From Cydia pomonella (Eukaryota; Arthropoda; Insecta; Lepidoptera; Tortricidae): a DNA stretch of 64,000 nucleotides. The notes beneath the pieces were generated by a model that was not told the DNA's origin, did no database searches, and saw nothing but the letters and a program-made list of their open reading frames with translations. Of the stretch, positions 33,892 to 45,385 are shown piece by piece. Positions within the stretch are counted from its first letter, which is position 1. The number at the start of each line of letters is the position of its first letter. The stretch covers positions 9,859,692-9,923,691 of the forward strand of contig NC_084717.1 in assembly GCF_033807575.1 (NCBI RefSeq), given 5' to 3'. A program made the translations under genes and the position numbers.

Positions 33892-35061
33892 TCTCGCGTC
33901 TGATACATTTAACTTACCCTGAGTTTTTATAGATAACCGTACCGAACCCTGTAAGTTCAAATTATACTAAAAGCATATGCCTTTAGTCGCCTAATTTAAT
34001 TACAAACAGCTGCGAAATGAAAACTAAACAGTACATTCGCTCGGGTAAAAGAAGGTGTATGTGTAAATGTTTTCCACGACGCTATTAAAATAATGAAAAT
34101 CCTGGGCATGGGTATGTGTCGCGACGGGCGTGTAATTTATTCACGCACGCCATAGGATACCAGGAACAGAAAGTTCGCATTGCTGTGTTAAAATTGACGA
34201 CCTCCTTTCATTCAAAACGAGGCAAATTAAAAAATGTGTAAAAGGTCTTCGGATCCTATAAAATATGTTTAATTTTGACGCCTTTTTAGTAATGGAAATT
34301 TGTTGCCTAGATTGCTATTTGCTTGCTATTGGAGATAAGTAGAATTGGTTGTATGTTTACAGACTTTTATTTAAAATGTAGGTCTGTAGTCTGTGTGACA
34401 TTATTGGGTCTTTTAAGCTCCAACTTCCCCGGAAGGACGCCTGTCAGGTGACGTTCCGGGCCTCCATCCCACGCGGAGCTCGGCCTTTAGCTTTCGTAGG
34501 CGTCCTATCAAAACCATATATTATAACTGATCCATCCAAAGTAAACGATTCGAGTTCCAATTATTCAAAGTAGAGCTTCGAGAGAAGTGCAAATAAGCTT
34601 AGTACGGATTTAGATTTATTGCGTAACCTTACAGAAAATGCGATTCCTTCTTAATTCGTGTTATTTCATTGTACGCAATACGCATACACATACTCGACAG
34701 CACATAACACGAAACAAGCCTACTGTATGTAACAGTTAACGCCGCCTGCGCCTGCCGAGTGGCTTTTACTTTTCCTCGAGATGGCCTTTTTGATAAGCGC
34801 GGGCTTTCTTCACTGGGCTATGGATCACGAGAGCACAATATGAGTTAATAAGGAAGTGCCTAAAGTAACACCGTGCTTAATATGTAAAGTAAAAGGGATG
34901 TTTTTTTATGGACGGGGGCTTTTGAATCTGTCGCGCGGGAGTCATTAAGAGATATTACTTCTTACGTAGGTACAGTCAGTTGCAGAGAAAAGTGACCCTC
35001 CCTGGCATAGAAAGTTTATATGCAAAGGTACTAAAGCGATTAATATTGCTGAATGACATAC
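33892..35061. other. No gene seen over 1.2 kb
   Basis: Non-coding. A GC-richer patch at 34420-34500 (CCCCGGAAGGACGCCTGTCA) is not recognised. TAGGTACAGTCAGTTGCAGA near 34969 resembles the start of a TACAGTCAGC-type MITE, without a partner end. Confidence 0.35.
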
Positions 35062-35084
35062 TATATATATATATATATATATAT
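35062..35084. repeat. (TA)n microsatellite
   Basis: Uninterrupted TA dinucleotides just before the hairpin at 35093-35127. Confidence 0.9.
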
Positions 35085-35092
35085 GTGGAAAA

Positions 35093-35127
35093 AAATATAT
35101 GTGGGACAATACGTCCCACATATATTT
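35093..35127. repeat. Perfect 15-bp hairpin
   Basis: AAATATATGTGGGAC and GTCCCACATATATTT pair perfectly around a 5-base loop. It may be a terminator-like or cruciform-forming relic; no gene is associated. Confidence 0.7.
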
Positions 35128-36189
35128 AAACAACCGGGTTTTCGACTATGATTCCGACAGGTATAATTTTCATATCGAATTCGATAGCGAAACATGGATT
35201 CATCTTTTTGTCTTTGTATACAGCCGCAGAATAATATGACGACTTAGAGCCATAGCGAGGGTCCTTAGTTGCTCAAGATCTGACATGTGGGCGTGTAAGA
35301 CGACTTCAGCAGTAGTAAGTAAACAATGGAACACTTAATATGTGGTATATTGATCAAAACAAATAACACATTAATAACTTTAAATAATTAACAATGACAA
35401 TAATTAACTACAAATATTCAAAGTAAATCACTAGAGGCACAACGATCCATCGGAGGTTCGCAACAGAATGCCGGCGCGGGCGCAGTGGGCCGGTTTTTAT
35501 GCCTTCCCACTGCTTGTCGCCGCACCGCTCCGAAGTTCCGTTAGGTGGCGCCATCTGGTCTGAAGCGCACCTTGGCCTCAATCTAGTCAACAGATCAACT
35601 TATTTTATTTTGCCGACAAATATGTTTGGGTCAAAAACATTTTAATATGAGTCAACGTTATGCGTAATTTTCTTGTTGGATAGTTATAGGCATGTTGAAA
35701 CCTTTAAAGCTATACGATAAAAGCCCTAGTAAAAAGTACCAAAATAGTTAACTTTCATAATGTCCACCGGAAAGAGACCCGTTTTTGCCCCTTTGTCAAA
35801 ATGAATTGTAAATAGTACTTATAGATAAACAAAATTCAAACGGGAAGCGCAATCCAATTAATCCTTCTAATCAACGGGTATTAAAAAGCAATCAAGAAGA
35901 CGAAGATCTTAATGTGCATCTGCCAAATTATTTAAACCGAAATAGTCCGGGTGCCATTCATTGTTCTCGTAAATTGAATTTAAAAAATGCAATAAAACTG
36001 GGAATATTGGTTTTTTTACAACCTAAGATGGAGAATGAATAAACAGATTTAAACGTGTTAACATTCCGATGACAAATATTTGAATGTCGTTTCTATCGTA
36101 TTCGGGAATTATGAGCTATACCTATTCTGCGACATCATTCGGACATTCAAAATTTTCTTCTTACAAGCTTTTATTTAAATAACTTTCAA
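35128..36189. other. No gene; GC-rich promoter-like patch at 35430-35590
   Basis: On the minus strand, GGCATAAAAACCGGCCCACT provides a TATA-like box inside a GC-rich segment. This might be a decayed LTR or promoter. No matching repeat end or target duplication was found, so I leave it uncalled. Confidence 0.3.
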
Positions 36190-36496
36190 TTTTTGTAATG
36201 TTTGTATGTATGTTCGGATCAAATCTCGCATGCTAAATTTGACGTATTTCCCATTATTTGATGGAGCTAAAACTTCACACATGGTGACAATGAAATATTA
36301 TGGCACCATCGAGCTGATCTGATGATGGACCTCCTATGAGGTGGCCATAGGAACTCTGTGATAAAACAACGCAATCTAATTGTGTAATATTTTTTTTAAA
36401 TTTGTTGCTTTCAGTGAGTATTAGTTGCCTGTTGAAAAAAAAGTACAGTCAGCGATAAAAGCTTGTACCAAAAATTAAAATGTTGACAAAAAACTT
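36190..36496 (-). mobile_element. Interspersed repeat, second copy of the 5898-6490 family
   Basis: On the minus strand it carries GTACAAGCTTTTATCGCTGA, TTATCACAGAGTTCCTATGG, ATCATCAGATCAGCTCGATG, AAGTTTTAGCTCCATC and GATTTGATCCGAAC in one continuous run. It therefore shows the uninterrupted form of the repeat that is split by a SINE at 6.1-6.4 kb. Confidence 0.75.
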
Positions 36497-36862
36497 ATTA
36501 TACATATTTGACATGTGACAGGCTCACATAACAATGAAAAGTAATTGAATAGTATTGAATCAAGGCATCAATTTGCATCTAGTTGACTTAACAAATACTA
36601 TGATCGTAATTTGTTACACTGTCGTACAATTCAGGTTTGCAACACAATAACTAAATCGACGGACATTATGCTATTACATGCTCAGTCAGTTGTTAAATAG
36701 AGGCATTTACGTCGTTCAACTGAATCGCGTTTGTTTGGCTTACAGAATTTGTCTGTAACTAGTATTTGTAAGTTAAAGTGGAAGAGAGAAAATGAATGTT
36801 TGGCGGAATGTCAGTCATATGATATTAGTGTTGCAAAGTTACGACTGTCAACAAATGCAAAG

Positions 36863-37030
36863 TAAGGTCGACCGGGGCTATGCCACTATGGGATTATTGC
36901 GCCTATTTGAGTTCGGTTTCAAAACAAAGTGTAACATAGAGGGCGTTCCGACCGATCGGTCACTTGTAATTCGAGAAAAAAAGAGATAGGTACCAAAACT
37001 CCATAGTTGCATTTACTCCGGTCGACCTTA
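36863..37030. mobile_element. MITE with TAAGGTCGACCGG ends
   Basis: TAAGGTCGACCGG (36863) and CCGGTCGACCTTA (37018-37030) are perfect inverse ends, with TATGCCACTATGG against CCATAGTTGCAT inside. The TA at both edges could be the duplicated target. It is related in its end sequence to 53957-54118. Frames over it on both strands are shadows. Confidence 0.8.
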
Positions 37031-37993
37031 TTTGAAAACATAAAGCATTGTATACACAAGAGCGTCACGCAAAATAGACGCAAATTATAACATCGGTTTG
37101 CGGAAGCTATATAAGTATACAAACCGTGCAAACCTGTGCTCAATCAGTACTGAGATTTTTTAACATTATTTCCCTTCAACAACAAAAATAAACAAACTTA
37201 CAGATTTCATTTTACTGAGCTGACATCCATTAGAATATTTATGGAAATCTTGTCAGATCAATACAATCACGTACCAGCTCTTGTACTCGTACTTGCTTTT
37301 TTCAAATCGAATACCCCGAGACCATTAAAAATTGCATGCGATAGCAATGAATCACCTCATAACTTACAAGAACGAGTTGAGGTAACTCTATAGGGGGTAC
37401 CGTGTGAAAGAACGGAGACTTAGCATTCTATGTAATCACCGGGCCGGCTAGACCAGGGCCTTTAAAGGAAACCTGGCTCGTCCTGGTTAGTCTAGTCTAT
37501 AGAGAGATCGATTGTCGCTTTAGTGCCTCCGTTGTCTTGCCCAGGAGCACGGAGAGGATGCACGCTCGCGGGTACAGCGGGACAGCGTGATCCTTGATGT
37601 TTCGCTGTCAAACGTCAGTTTTGTTAGACAGTGAGAATTATGTGCATAGTACTATTAGGTATCTCTTCTGTATTAACCCTTGTGGTAAATACGTCTTCGT
37701 AATTTAGATTTAAAGTTAAGACATACAACAAAAGTTGTAAACCAAGCATAAGTACAATTATATCTGAAATATTAGGTACGTAGTTTCCTCACTGAAAAAT
37801 CAGAAAAGAGAAAGAAATATTGACATATAAATAGGAACCTGGTTGATTGGGGTACAAGCTAGATCCATGACGGTCTGTCAGGCAAAACCAAACAAATCAT
37901 GGCGAATAGTCTTTTTACGCTTATTGGCACTACTCGCAGGGACTAAAAAGTATGACTGGCTCGCGGTGGGAAGAAAAAGCCTTTTTGATTATA
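37031..37993. other. No gene seen
   Basis: Non-coding; nothing recognised. Confidence 0.4.
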
Positions 37994-38110
37994 CATAAAT
38001 AAATAAATATTATAGGACAATTTCACAGATCAACCTAGCTCCACAGTAAGCTCAGTATCGGGTGTTGTAGCAGTTGTAAGTACTAAACGACGATATAATT
38101 ATAGGTATAA
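37994..38110 (-). mobile_element. SINE tail fragment
   Basis: Contains AATAAATATTATAGGACAAT and CCACAGTAAGCTCAGTATCG, the inverse of the SINE tail at 6330-6370, followed by a diverged body. No tRNA head remains. Confidence 0.6.
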
Positions 38111-38119
38111 TATTAAAAG

Positions 38120-38380
38120 GAGATAGATGACAATTGCGTACGACGTCGTGCTACGTCACCACCGCCGCCCCCCTCACAAGCCCTTATAAGCGAGAGTACG
38201 CCTCAGACCAGTGTCTTTTCGCATCGTGACCTCGTGGAGTAAGGATTAGGAGGAATCATATTTCGTATCCCCATTTGTTCATTCTGTGCATAGTTAGATT
38301 TTGTGCATTTTATTAATCTCATTATTATTAAGGATCATAATTGTAAAACTGAAATAAATAAGTCAATCTCTTTTTAACAT
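38120..38380 (+). mobile_element. LTR-like segment, possible solo LTR
   Basis: A GC-rich U3-like part leads to a TATA-like CTTATAAGCG (38185-38200). CAGACCAGTGTC lies about 25-30 bases on, as an initiator, and a polyadenylation signal AATAAATAAG follows at about 38353 before TCTTTTTAACA. This order is typical of an insect LTR. No TG..CA boundary with matching target duplication could be fixed, and no gag/pol lies beside it. Confidence 0.4.
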
Positions 38381-39181
38381 TTTTATTTTATTAAAAATCC
38401 TGGCCATCACTTAAAATATAATATAGTACTTGCTTCACTGGCTCAGTGACCCAAACAAAATCTTGACCTCTGACACAAGAGAGCGCCACTCTGCCCTATT
38501 CTGCGCAACTTACGCTAGTTGGGTATTACGAGGGCGGACATTTTCAGTCATTAGATCTAAACTTGAGTTCTTATCGAAACTTAAACCTTTTAATGACTTG
38601 AGTCTTTTAAGAAGAACTGAAATTATGCACAATCGTTTTCTAATACGCATTGTCTTCACATGAAATTTAAACACATCATTCAATAACGCCTAATTTCCTT
38701 AGTATATAAATACGTATTCATTTGAGTATTATTGAGTACGTACTTAATACTCGAATCAGGACCTAAAAGACTCGGAAGTTTTAAGCGCTTTGGCCTTAAC
38801 TCACTTCAAATCCAAATCCAGTTCAAATCAGGTACGTGGAATGCGCCACTAATGCGATTTCTACATGCATGCTAAAACCGAAGACAATGCATGATATTCA
38901 TACCTAATGCCATTGTATTCGCATAGTAATCTCATACGTTGTTGTATAGGCAGCATTCCTCAGCTATGAATCGTTATTTGGGAAAGAACCAAAATGAGAT
39001 TTTAATTAATCTTTTCAAGTCCCACGACACAACATTTGTTATGGCAAATGAGAATTTCAACCTTAAACAAATGCAAGAAAATTGAATGTGGCTTACACAT
39101 GTTAGATTCTGAACGGCTTTGGCGTAGAGCTGGTGCACGGTAGTGCAGATTTTATTCGTCACTAGAGTTCAAATGCTTTAA
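38381..39181. other. No gene seen
   Basis: Non-coding; the 77-aa frame at 38430-38663 has no recognisable domain. Confidence 0.4.
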
Positions 39182-39301
39182 GGGGCCCACTAATTACCAG
39201 TTCGCCGGACGATATCGGCCGGTCAGATATTCGCGATTGTCGGCTTTTGCGAAAAACTGACAAGGCGATATCGTCCGACGAACTCGTAATCAGTGGGCCC
39301 C
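39182..39301. mobile_element. MITE with GGGGCCCACTAATTACCAGT ends
   Basis: GGGGCCCACTAATTACCAGT (39182) pairs with the inverse of CTCGTAATCAGTGGGCCCC (39283-39301); GGACGATATCG pairs with CGATATCGTCC. The pattern is common in Lepidoptera. Confidence 0.8.
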
Positions 39302-39317
39302 ATTGGTTTCGAATCAG

Positions 39318-39460
39318 GCCGCGTAACCAACGTGCAAATCGCTTACGCTCCGTAGCGATCCAAACGCTACTGTCACTGTCACACTAATATGGAAGAGTGA
39401 TGGAGTGACATAAAGCGTTTTGTCGTAGCGATAGCGATTGTCACCTTTGGCTAGGCCGGC
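39318..39460. mobile_element. MITE with ATCGCTACGCT-type arms
   Basis: AAATCGCTTACGCTCCGTAG and CCAAACGCT pair imperfectly with the inverse of AGCGTTTTGTCGTAGCGATA and AGCGATTGTCACCTTTGGCT. Non-coding. Confidence 0.6.
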
Positions 39461-39510
39461 AGAACCGGAATTCAACATATACCAAATTCAATCGTTAGTT
39501 AGTCACTATC

Positions 39511-39569
39511 TTAAATATTATAGGACATTATTACACAAATTGACTAATTCCCACAGTAAGCTCAATAAC
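39511..39569 (-). mobile_element. SINE tail fragment
   Basis: AAATATTATAGGACATTATT and CACAAATTGACTAATTCCCA, then CAGTAAGCTCAATAACA, match the inverse of the SINE tail seen at 6.3 and 11.4 kb. Confidence 0.7.
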
Positions 39570-39573
39570 ACAA

Positions 39574-39684
39574 GTACAGTCAAAGAATTTAATTTCAGTA
39601 CCATTTCTTACCTTGCCACAGTGCATATTTTTGTCACTATCACAATGTACGAAATGGTACTGAAATTAAATTTCTTGACCGTAC
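39574..39684. mobile_element. MITE with GTACAGTCAAAGAATTTAAT ends (copy 2)
   Basis: GTACAGTCAAAGAATTTAAT (39574) pairs with the inverse of ATTAAATTTCTTGACCGTAC (39665-39684); TTCAGTACCATTTC pairs with GAAATGGTACTGAA. Same family as 28409-28532. Confidence 0.85.
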
Positions 39685-40109
39685 TACAAATATTACTTCA
39701 ATACGTACATTTTATCTTGAAACCTTAGGTAGCGAGGATTACACCACTCACAAACGTTAAATATAGCGATGGCAGCTGTCATCCAATAGTGAGCGTCAAA
39801 CTTTTCATACCTACAAGCTAACGAACTACGATCACGCTCAGACAATTCCGAAAACTCGTAACAATTATAGATAATTATAGACTTGTGACGTTGAAAGAGG
39901 TTATTTTCTATGTGCGTCGCTTATCAAGCAAAAACCCATTTTTGTGCTGTACTATAATTAAAATTAAAATGAAGTGAAAAAAATGTTCATTATACGTTTA
40001 TGGATCAACCACATTGTTATTAAATTTTCTCTTGTTCCCGTTTCAAAGAGGATTTCATAATATATGGATAATAATAAACCCATAAATATGTTCCACAAAA
40101 TGTGATTGG

Positions 40110-40357
40110 CTATAATCTGTATCTTTAGGTATTTAAAAAAAGGTAAACAAACAATTTGTACATTTTCGGGTAGTTTTAATATTTATTGGTTAACCAACCA
40201 AATACAAAACCGCCTGGATCTGTCACTGAACAACCTGACTTTAAACCTACATTATTTGATCATGTAATGCTTTCATCTACCCTCAACTGCCTTAAGGAGC
40301 CATTTGAGGGTAGATTTTGTTTACCTTTTTTTAAATACCTAAAGATACAGACTATAG
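40110..40357. mobile_element. MITE with CTATAATCTGTATC ends
   Basis: Arms of about 42 bases: CTATAATCTGTATCTTTAGG (40110) pairs with the inverse of CTAAAGATACAGACTATAG (to 40357), continuing through TATTTAAAAAAAGGTAAACAAA and its complement. The 65-aa frame inside is a shadow. Confidence 0.85.
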
Positions 40358-42169
40358 TTGCCTGCAGTGCTAGTGCTTCATGAGCGCTTCTGCCTCAAAA
40401 TCCAAATATCAAATGTATAAATCTGAAACCTTGCGCTCCATATCATACTAAATCTATAGCGTAGCTCATTTGACTAACGAAACCTTACGATCGTTCATAT
40501 TCTGTGTCTATTATAACAATGAATCCCACATTTATCCATATCTAAAATCAAAACACTGTCATCCATTATTAGTCACTTAGCGGCATATTGCACAGATTGT
40601 CAGCCAGGCACGGCGGGCATCACTTAGAGGGATATTAAGGGGCATTAGTCGACTCCGGCTATGCCCGATACCTATATGGCGTAACGATGTGTGGTGTGTC
40701 TACATATATGTCGATGTCTGTACCGCAGAGCGAAGATAAAACCATATAAAGTTTTTGTTTACAGTTAGATTTATTTGCTGTGGATAAAGTGTAATAGTGG
40801 TAGAATTGTTTGCATCTTTACGTGAAATTGTTCTAAAAAGTATAAATTGAATTAAGCTTACACATTAGTTGGTAGTAATTAATATTAGTTATTCTTACAC
40901 GTTTACACAAAGCAGACTAGAAATATATCAGGTGTATTTTTTGCTGCACAATGTTCATGCAGATTATACAACAACCAACATAAAAATATGTACAAAGTTG
41001 CGGGCAACAGCTAGTATTTATATAGTTTATCGATATCGATAGGGGTTTCCGATGTTACTTTTTTTTAAACACATATTTAATATGGACCGAAACGATTACT
41101 AAGGAATCTACAAATCACAAATCATTAAGAGTTGGAACCTCGAGTTAGACACGTTCACAATCCATAGAAAAAACCGCCTTGAATGCTAAAGGCCTACAAT
41201 GCCAAGATCGAATTCTCCAAGCCTGGCCTTGACTCCCAACCACGCTGAACTATGCGTCGGCGGCCTTGCCAGCCTGGGGTGCCATTACAATGGCTTACCT
41301 AGCTTAGCTCAGCGAAACCAGTATAAGCGCGTTAAAATACTAAATATAGTTACGGATCTAGTTACACTGGGGCGCACGAAGATTCGACTAGCATGCATTC
41401 GTACTATCAATAGGAATACATAGCCTGATTGAACAACTGCCATCCTGATAAAAGAACGACCTATGGTTACTCTAATTTCATACATACATAAGCCCTTTTT
41501 ACTGGATAATAAAATGCGCTTTGCGCTCACGCCTTGCGTCTTTTCGCGGGAACCGCGCCAGAAAGAGACAAAACATACCAAACCCGTTTCCCAAACGCCA
41601 GAAGCCTTTCTCTCGTGATGATAACGTATGCTTTGTTGAATTGAGAAGATCGTTACGGTTTGAAAATAAGATTGAATGACCTATAGGAGATAAATCAATC
41701 ATTTCGGACGGCGGCTATTATTAAGAGGCGTTTGGGCGTAAAGCTGCTAAAGAAAGGGTTTATCCATATATATACCTTGTTTTGCATATTACTGTGAATA
41801 GCGAAGATCTGACAAAGATTTAGTGCATAAGTAATATGCGTATTTGTAACTCCAGTTTTCTCCAACTTTTAACTGTAAGCTCGTATACTTAAACATAAGC
41901 TTTGCAAAAGCAAAGTGATTTAGAATCATGAATCAACTAGATCATAAACGGAATCGTTGGTGTCAACAAAACGTCGTCCGTCTGTTTCGAATGTCCTGAC
42001 CCTACCCTTGTAAATTCAAATTTTATGTAAAGGCCAGCAAATACAGTGTCGGTTCTAGTTTACTATTTGACACGAACCCCCATATCATTAACTCTCAAAA
42101 CGCTTTTTAGATAATAAATATATATACCGGAGAAAAAATAACACTGTAAATATTGCGATAATTAAGGCG
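40358..42169. other. No gene; Helitron-like 3' end at 40997-41015
   Basis: GTTGCGGGCAACAGCTAGT is the characteristic end of a common lepidopteran repeat; CTAG followed by T fits a Helitron 3' terminus. The 5' boundary is not visible. Frames at 41199-41702 on both strands are not supported. Confidence 0.4.
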
Positions 42170-42535
42170 GTACAGTCAGCATCAAAAGTAAGGGATCGGA
42201 CTATGCGTCAAAAGTCATCCTATCTACCTATCTGTCATTTTATAATCCCTTAACAAAAAAAAGATATGTAGATACATATCTTATATAGATATATGTAGAA
42301 CAATTAAACTGTAGCAAATACTTTTGAACGCGAACCATTGAGATTCTAGTCAGCGCTATGGAAAAGGGCGTCTCTGCGTAGTTGCGCCAACGTTGCGTCG
42401 AGCAGCAGCCATAGAGTTGACTAGACGCCGACGTCCGGGTGCGGTGGCTCTTATCTCTATTTGGAAAAGTATTCCATGGAGGCAGATACTTTTTGGCGAG
42501 TTTGTTTCATCCGATACTATTTATTGATGCTGACA
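42170..42535. mobile_element. MITE with GTACAGTCAGCATCAAAAGTA ends (copy 2), interrupted
   Basis: Same family as 20596-20822: left end GTACAGTCAGCATCAAAAGT and right end TTATTGATGCTGACA, with GTAGAACAATTA and ATACTTTTGAACG inside. About 120 GC-rich bases at 42346-42465 have no counterpart in the other copy and are a nested insertion. Confidence 0.8.
42346..42465. mobile_element. GC-rich insertion nested in a MITE
   Basis: Contains TAGTCAGCGCTATGG near its start and CCATAGAGTTGACTA in the middle, which pair inversely with a small mismatch. Compared with the empty copy at about 20733 it sits between GAGATT and GAAAAGT. Origin unknown. Confidence 0.6.
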
Positions 42536-44651
42536 GAAGATAAAATCACTCCGATTTTAGATTCAACTAAATCGTAAAAGAAAGTCGCATACCAAAATAA
42601 AAATATTCTAGTGTAGTATTAAGTATTTCAAGTAATTTTGTATCCGTTTCTTGATAGGTGTGATTGTAAGCTACAGACATCAGATATAAATAGTACGAAA
42701 GCAGTCTATGATTCATTCAAAACAAGTAGGTACTTCAGAGTTTATTGCACTTCGAACAACTATTATATCGTTCCTATAGACGGCTTGTGCCGGCCTATTA
42801 TAGCAACCGCGTTGAGCAAGCCCACGTATCAAATAAACATACCAATGTGCCATATCCAAAAACGTAATACGTGCTGTTGGTATTCAGGTACGCAAGCCCT
42901 TTTCGATTGCCACTAGGTGTAGTAACTTTCGTACAGAAAGCAAATCGTTAAGTCACGATCAACTAGTCATTCTCGGGGGCTTACATAGTTGTTACGTGGT
43001 CGTATTATTGTCATTAGGTATCGATATTATCGACCTGATTGAAATTAGTTCGGCAAACGTTGTATAATATTTTTTATTTTATTTTCGATTTTATTCACAA
43101 ATAAGCTTACAGTCTAATAAACAAAGGCGCTTATAAGTAATGATATTATAATTATTATACATGTTATGTCACACTTACACTATGAAAATTACATGTCAAC
43201 CTTACAAAAACAAAAAGCAAATTCGGCGAACTTCATATACAGACAAAGAACAATGCAGGTACTTTTCTAGTACATACTTGTAGGTACACCCATACAACTT
43301 CGGGATCTTGGCATATACCTACTACGGGCGGGGTAATTTTTGTATGTTGCTGTGTGTACATTGACAGGGTGTGTTCCTTAACTCCATAAAGAGTAACCTC
43401 TTAAATTAAGCCGCAATTTATAAAAGTCAGTGGATTGAAAAAAAGTGAGGCTCTACTTGGCGGGGGCACTACCGTGCCCCGCGATTCTGATGAAATCTCT
43501 ATTTTTGAACAATTTATTTATTTCCAAGGCGTATATCTTCATAACAATCCCTTACAATAAAATATAAACCAGTGCAGAAAAAAGGTTTAGCTAACGTTTC
43601 CAATTAGCACATAATCTCGTTATTTTTCAATTCCAGTTAAAGCCTTGTTTGAGTATTTGCGAGGGATATTTGCAGAGCTAACAAGGTTGAGTATTGAACC
43701 ATAATAGACGCTGAAATGAGAATTGTTAACTGTATTTATTCTGAGAGCATTATTTTATGCAACGTAAAAGTTTTGTTTATATTGTTTGCAGTTTAAAATA
43801 CTTAGAATGGTTTCTAATTGATACTGAATAGGAGTGGTAGAAGTGGTACCTTAAATTGTTTAAAGAAAACTCTAAATATGTCTAACTAACATGTATGTTT
43901 AGCGATGAGCTTAACAGTCTTTTGGTAGGTAAATGGCAACGATTATGTATTTGAATTCAGAACTATCGCCCTGCTGGATGAATAAATATCTACAAGCGAG
44001 CATTCCGAAGGTGGCACTCATAAAATTGCCACTTCGAGTGGTCGATGTTTGGGATCTAGCTGATTGATAAAAATATATATATATAAAGTCAGAAATCTAC
44101 GTCGAGCGATCATCTTCCACCACAATTAGGCGAAACTATAACAGGCGGTGACAATTTACAGGAGAAATAAAAATGTTTACTTTGAACGCACTTAATAACG
44201 CGTAGAATGCCTCATTTATCTCACACTCCCACACTACACACAGCCTTCCGGGTTAAATAAGACTCCCGGACATTCTCTTACAAAGCAAAAACCATCGTGA
44301 GAATCAACACTACCAATTCGCCTCCAAATAAGGCAGCCAATCTACATAAGGCTCCCATGGCACGACAATAACAGGGAATAACCGCTGACCTTCCCGTATT
44401 GACGGCTGATCCCAAGCAAACAGGGGACAACGGGTCGATCTCGTTTGCGGGCAAACAAAGGCGATGTAATCCGATCTGAGGTGCAATTAACGGCCTAAGC
44501 TGCATTTACCGCGTTCCACAATGCGCGTGAGTGTGACTTTATGCGCGATCGCTGTGCTGATGGCGCTTCCTGGTATTCATTTATGTTTTTTTTTCGATAC
44601 ATGAGGCCGATTTTATCTTGCGTTCAATATCATTCCGTATCGACTAGTGTA
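42536..44651. other. No gene; repeat scrap at 43440-43500
   Basis: CTTGGCGGGGGCACTACCGT is shared in inverse with 58080-58130. The remaining 2.1 kb shows no gene or repeat that I can name. Confidence 0.4.
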
Positions 44652-44692
44652 AAGAAGTTTCCAGAAAATAGTGTACCCAAGTAGCGTGAGTT

Positions 44693-44888
44693 TTTTTAAA
44701 TCTTATTTATTTTATAAGCCATACATCTTATGATTAAGTCGGCTTTAAAATAATAAACTTAAACTTTAGGTGTTACTTAATATTCGAATCTAAGGTCCAA
44801 TGACTGTATGATGAAACTTAAAAATCTACCAATCTATATTCGGCAGTGAACCCTGAGCTTAAAATTTGGTGTAAAAAGAAGAGAAGAT
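44693..44888 (-). mobile_element. Poly(A)-tailed retroposed insertion with 11-bp target duplication
   Basis: TAGCGTGAGTT occurs at 44682-44692 and again at 44889-44899, directly flanking a 196-base segment. On the minus strand the segment ends AAAATAAATAAGATTTAAAA, that is, an AATAAA signal about 10 bases before an A-run. This is the signature of LINE-mediated insertion of a polyadenylated RNA, either a 5'-truncated retroelement or an mRNA 3' end. I recognise no coding sequence in it. Confidence 0.7.
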
Positions 44889-44977
44889 TAGCGTGAGTTG
44901 TTAATAAAAGTTTATTCGCTGTCAGTTTTGTAACGACAATTAAGCATACAATCTTTAAAGAAATCACCTTTTTGCGC

Positions 44978-45252
44978 TTTAGGGTTCCGTACCCAAAGGG
45001 TCAAACGGGACCCTATTACTGAGACTCCGCTGTCCGTCCGTCCGTCTGTTACCAGGCTGTATCTCATGAACCGTGATAGTTAGCCAGTTGAAATTTCTAC
45101 AGATTATGTATTTCTGTTGCCGCTATAACAACAAATACTAAAAAAATAATTAAATAAATATTTAAGGGGGCTCCCATACAAAACTGATTTTTAGATAATG
45201 GTACGGATCCCTTCGTGCGCGAGTCCGACTCGCACTTGGCCGGTTTTTTTTA
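44978..45252 (-). mobile_element. Lepidopteran repeat, family B
   Basis: Plus-strand edges TTTAGGGTTCCGTACCCAAA and GTCCGACTCGCACTTGGCCG. The interior TCTCATGAACCGTGATAGTT and TTTCTGTTGCCGCTATAACA matches the copies at 5.3, 16.4 and 54.2 kb. Confidence 0.85.
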
Positions 45253-45385
45253 CATTGTAATATCGCTTATTCTTATAGTTTATGAATTGAATACCACAAC
45301 CAAGTTTTTATTGAAATATATATAAATAATTATCGTTACAAAACTGACAGCACTGGGTACACTATATTCTGAAAACTCCCGTAAA

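Larger units (their letters stand above)
44652..45385. mobile_element. Inverted-repeat element holding two nested insertions
   Basis: Left CAGAAAATAGTGTACCCA (44662 on) pairs with right TGGGTACACTATATTCTG (45354 on). GCTGTCAGTTTTGTAACGAC (44918) pairs with GTTACAAAACTGACAGC (45327 on). Inside lie a retroposon-like insertion (44693-44888) and a family B repeat (44978-45252), so three layers of insertion can be read here. Confidence 0.65.

Noticed and set aside
34945..35133. 62-aa minus-strand frame with Tyr-Ile repeats
   Set aside because: Generated by the (TA)n microsatellite.
36792..37143. Frames on both strands around 36.9 kb
   Set aside because: They read through the TAAGGTCGACCGG MITE; symmetry explains both.
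37540..37620. Phrase GTACAGCGGGACAGCGTGAT as a gene fragment
   Set aside because: No open frame or domain around it; left unassigned.
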